From Isoetes engelmannii (taxonomy: Eukaryota; Streptophyta; Lycopodiopsida; Isoetales; Isoetaceae): a stretch of 22,082 nt of DNA. The stretch covers positions 1 through 22,082 of the forward strand of contig JAANSK020261382.1 of the NCBI GenBank assembly GCA_011763485.2, given 5' to 3'. Made by a program: the position numbers and the translations under genes. Positions 20,519 to 22,082 of the stretch are shown one piece after another; the stretch's first letter is position 1, and each line of letters starts with the position of its first letter. The notes beneath the pieces were generated by a model, which did no database searches, was not told the DNA's origin, and saw nothing but the letters and a program-made list of their open reading frames with translations.

Positions 20519-20940
20519 TCAAGACAAAGAAGCAAATATCACCTTAAAGCAAGTTCTTTCTTCCTTGCAAGGAGCTACTGCAATATTGCTTGCACACGAC
20601 ATTCTTGGTGATAAATCAGATGATATTGCAGCTGTCTTTAAAACTTCAGAAGTTGAAAATGAGAATGCAGGAGCCACAACATCTGTTGTAACAGAAGCCA
20701 CTTGGGAATGCAGTACTACCTTGACTTGGCGCTAAACCTGGAGCAGAGCTCCCAAATAACTTTGATTCGTATTGTCATAACTGCTCAATCATAGCTGTAA
20801 CGGTTTCTTTTTCAATAGGAGGTGGGCTATATTATGTATTTAAGAGCCTCTGTTGGCCTAGCCCCACAATTCATATGCCAATGCATCAGCCAGAAATCTC
20901 GTATCAAGACCCTTCGATATCTTATTTAAGGCATGAACCA
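20519..20940 (-). pseudogene. Coding-like minus-strand segments, unrecognised, broken
   Basis: From 20939 downward one frame reads HALNKISKGLDTRFLADALA then YELWG before a stop. After frame changes and stops, PPPIEKETVTAMIEQL and YESKLFGSSAPGLAPSQ follow (about 20826-20710). From 20701 a frame reads VASVTTDVVAPAFSFSTSEV and ends at CKEERTCFK, followed by GTGATA, a possible donor at about 20543. The composition is convincingly protein-like but three frames and several stops are needed, so this is a decayed gene. I do not recognise the protein. Confidence 0.35.
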
Positions 20941-21046
20941 AAAAATAAAAAATAAAATATTTCATTGCCACATTTGTAATGTTTACCTTCAAATAATTTT
21001 ATTGATGGCCTTCATTACGTACCCACAAATGCAAGCTATAACATAC

Positions 21047-21356
21047 CTTGAACTGGATACCTTGTATATGGCTTCTATGGAATGTCATATAACTTTTTCA
21101 TCATTCTCTCCTCCTAGAGCATACATAAGACCACAAACTGGGCATCCCTTATGCGAGAAGTTTGCGTGGCCAACATCAAGAAAATACTGTTTCAAACCAT
21201 GCACAGTTTACAGGGATGGAGTATGCTCAGGAAATTTGACATAAGTAATGGGTTGATTCTTCATTTTTGCAAGGCAGTCATCTTCATTGGTTTGCTCAGA
21301 ACTATCCCAGTAAAGACAGTCTCCCTCTTTGTATATGCCATTTGAGCATAGAGAAT
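21047..21356 (-). pseudogene. Exon of an ECO1/CTF7-like cohesin acetyltransferase (N-terminal zinc finger), broken
   Basis: The exon lies between CTTCAG (acceptor, AG at 21358-21357) and CAAG|GTATGT (donor from 21046). It reads an acidic lead (YKEGDCLYWDSSEQTNEDD), then KQYFLDVGHANF, CPVCGLMYALGGENDEK and, in a shifted frame, MTFHRSHIQGIQFK. This is the C2H2 layout of ECO1/CTF7 family proteins, which acetylate SMC3 to establish sister-chromatid cohesion: Y-LD-G, C-x2-C, D-E-K, then H-x3-H and G-I-Q-F-K. A one-base loss at about 21085-21092 removes the first zinc His and shifts the frame, and a TAA lies at 21210-21208. No acetyltransferase domain is found in the window, so it is a relic. Confidence 0.55.
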
Positions 21357-21456
21357 CTGAAGTTTTTTTGCAGGGATTTCATTCACCGAAGCCATTTTTC
21401 AATTACATTACAAAATTCAATATGATATATTGATAAAGAGAAGAAGATAATAGTAC

Positions 21457-21951
21457 CTCTTCTGGGCAGGTGTTGAAATTGACGCGATCAAAATTTTCTT
21501 TCCAAGTTACTCAAGCCTATTTCCTCTATAACTCTGATATTACCGAAGAGCAGTAAGCTATATTCAAATTGCTCCATGAAAATCTTGTTTGCAAACAGGT
21601 TTCAAAATTTTCAAAACTAGCGATCAGAACAATGCATGCCTTGTCTAGAAATGATACGATATGCTCGTTGTTCAAATCTTACATATTAACAAATTTCGAC
21701 ATCCATATTTTTCATAACTTTTATTGACCAACTTACTCTGCAAGATATATACGTACATGACTCCCAGGTTCACTCTGCAGTTCCATGAGATGGGGTATGA
21801 ACTCTAGCAATACCATGGTTCCTTGTACAAAATAAGCTCTTTAAGAACTTTAATTTATCCACTTTAGCTGATGTATCAGCCTGAAGTTTTGCCTTGTTAA
21901 GCAATCCAATGCATGGCTGCTAATTTCATCCATCCGGCCTGCCAATGCCAT
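21457..21951 (-). pseudogene. Symplekin/Pta1-like N-terminal HEAT segment, broken, two exons
   Basis: Exon 1 (21951-21737) opens MALAGRMDEISSHALD, changes frame to LLNKAKLQADTSAKVDKLKF, and again to VLLEFIPHLMELQSEPGSHV and YLAE, ending at GA|GTAAGT. Exon 2 begins at 21533 after ATATCAG and reads VIEEIGLSNLE; its end at GAG|GTACTA (21457) is tentative. The pattern FIPHL-ELQS-P-S-VR, then LAE-IEEIGL, is the N-terminal repeat region of plant symplekin-like proteins, scaffold of the mRNA cleavage and polyadenylation machinery. Two single-base shifts in exon 1 mean it is not translatable as it stands. The splice phase across the two exons restores a Glu codon, which supports the exon model. Confidence 0.45.
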
Positions 21952-22007
21952 GTAACATATTGGAAGGCAATTTCCAATGCATACTCTCATATGAACTAAT
22001 CTTTCCT

Positions 22008-22052
22008 GTGACGTTCCAGGTATTTATACGTGTATAAATACTGACACGTCAC
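22008..22052. repeat. Compound inverted repeat at the right edge
   Basis: Outer arms GTGACGT (22008-22014) and ACGTCAC (22046-22052) are perfect. Inner arms GTATTTATAC (22020-22029) and GTATAAATAC (22032-22041) are perfect with a 2-nt GT spacer. The arms contain ACGT cores and TATAAATA. It may be the end of a small transposon continuing past the window, a cruciform-prone site, or a regulatory palindrome. Confidence 0.75.
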
Positions 22053-22082
22053 CCTAGATACGGCCGAGGGGTACTAACATTA

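Noticed and set aside
20933-21345. Plus-strand frames opposite the ECO1-like exon
   Set aside because: They are shadows of the minus-strand exon, which has splice signals and family motifs.
1-22082. CRISPR array, tRNA, rRNA, prokaryotic operon
   Set aside because: No regularly spaced identical repeats, no cloverleaf with A and B boxes, and no rRNA-like sequence noticed; intron structure is that of a plant nuclear genome.

Overview
The window is nuclear DNA from a land plant. The evidence is a seven-exon plant STAR/KH RNA-binding gene with GT-AG introns, a plant L1-type LINE, long AT-rich intergenic DNA, and decayed pieces of other plant-like genes. The KH protein most resembles, from memory, the Arabidopsis At4g26480/At5g56140 group (start, QUA1, KH, QUA2 and a basic C-terminus of KRPKTRR type). 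The species cannot be named from the sequence.

Layout. 1-700: 3' end of a non-L1-looking LINE, with a Zn-binding C-terminus, a perfect-stem hairpin and a (TTCTA)4 tail. 701-1776: non-coding DNA with degenerate short repeats and an LTR-like stretch. About 1777-9856: a nearly complete but inactive L1-type LINE on the + strand. It has ORF1 (DUF4283-like domain and zinc knuckle), ORF2 (APE endonuclease, reverse transcriptase, zf-RVT), an unexplained open segment after ORF2, and a short A-rich tail. A 19-bp candidate target-site duplication (16/19 identical) flanks it. 9857-10382: promoter and 5' UTR of the KH gene. 10383-14944: the KH gene (286 aa), whose long third intron carries local duplications. 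14945-19861: 3' UTR, then AT-rich intergenic DNA with a diverged tandem duplication of about 0.2 kb and small repeats. 19862-21951, minus strand: a decayed multi-exon region. Its pieces include a symplekin/Pta1-like N-terminal HEAT segment, an ECO1/CTF7-like C2H2 zinc finger, and unrecognised frames. 22008-22052: a compound inverted repeat at the right edge.

The only clearly intact gene is the KH gene. Its product should bind RNA in the nucleus (splicing or mRNA fate, by family analogy). The LINE lies on the same strand and ends about 0.5 kb upstream of the KH start codon, so it may have displaced or supplied upstream regulatory sequence. The least explained coding-like DNA is 8863-9752, inside the LINE but after its recognised domains, and the minus-strand block at 19.9-22.0 kb.
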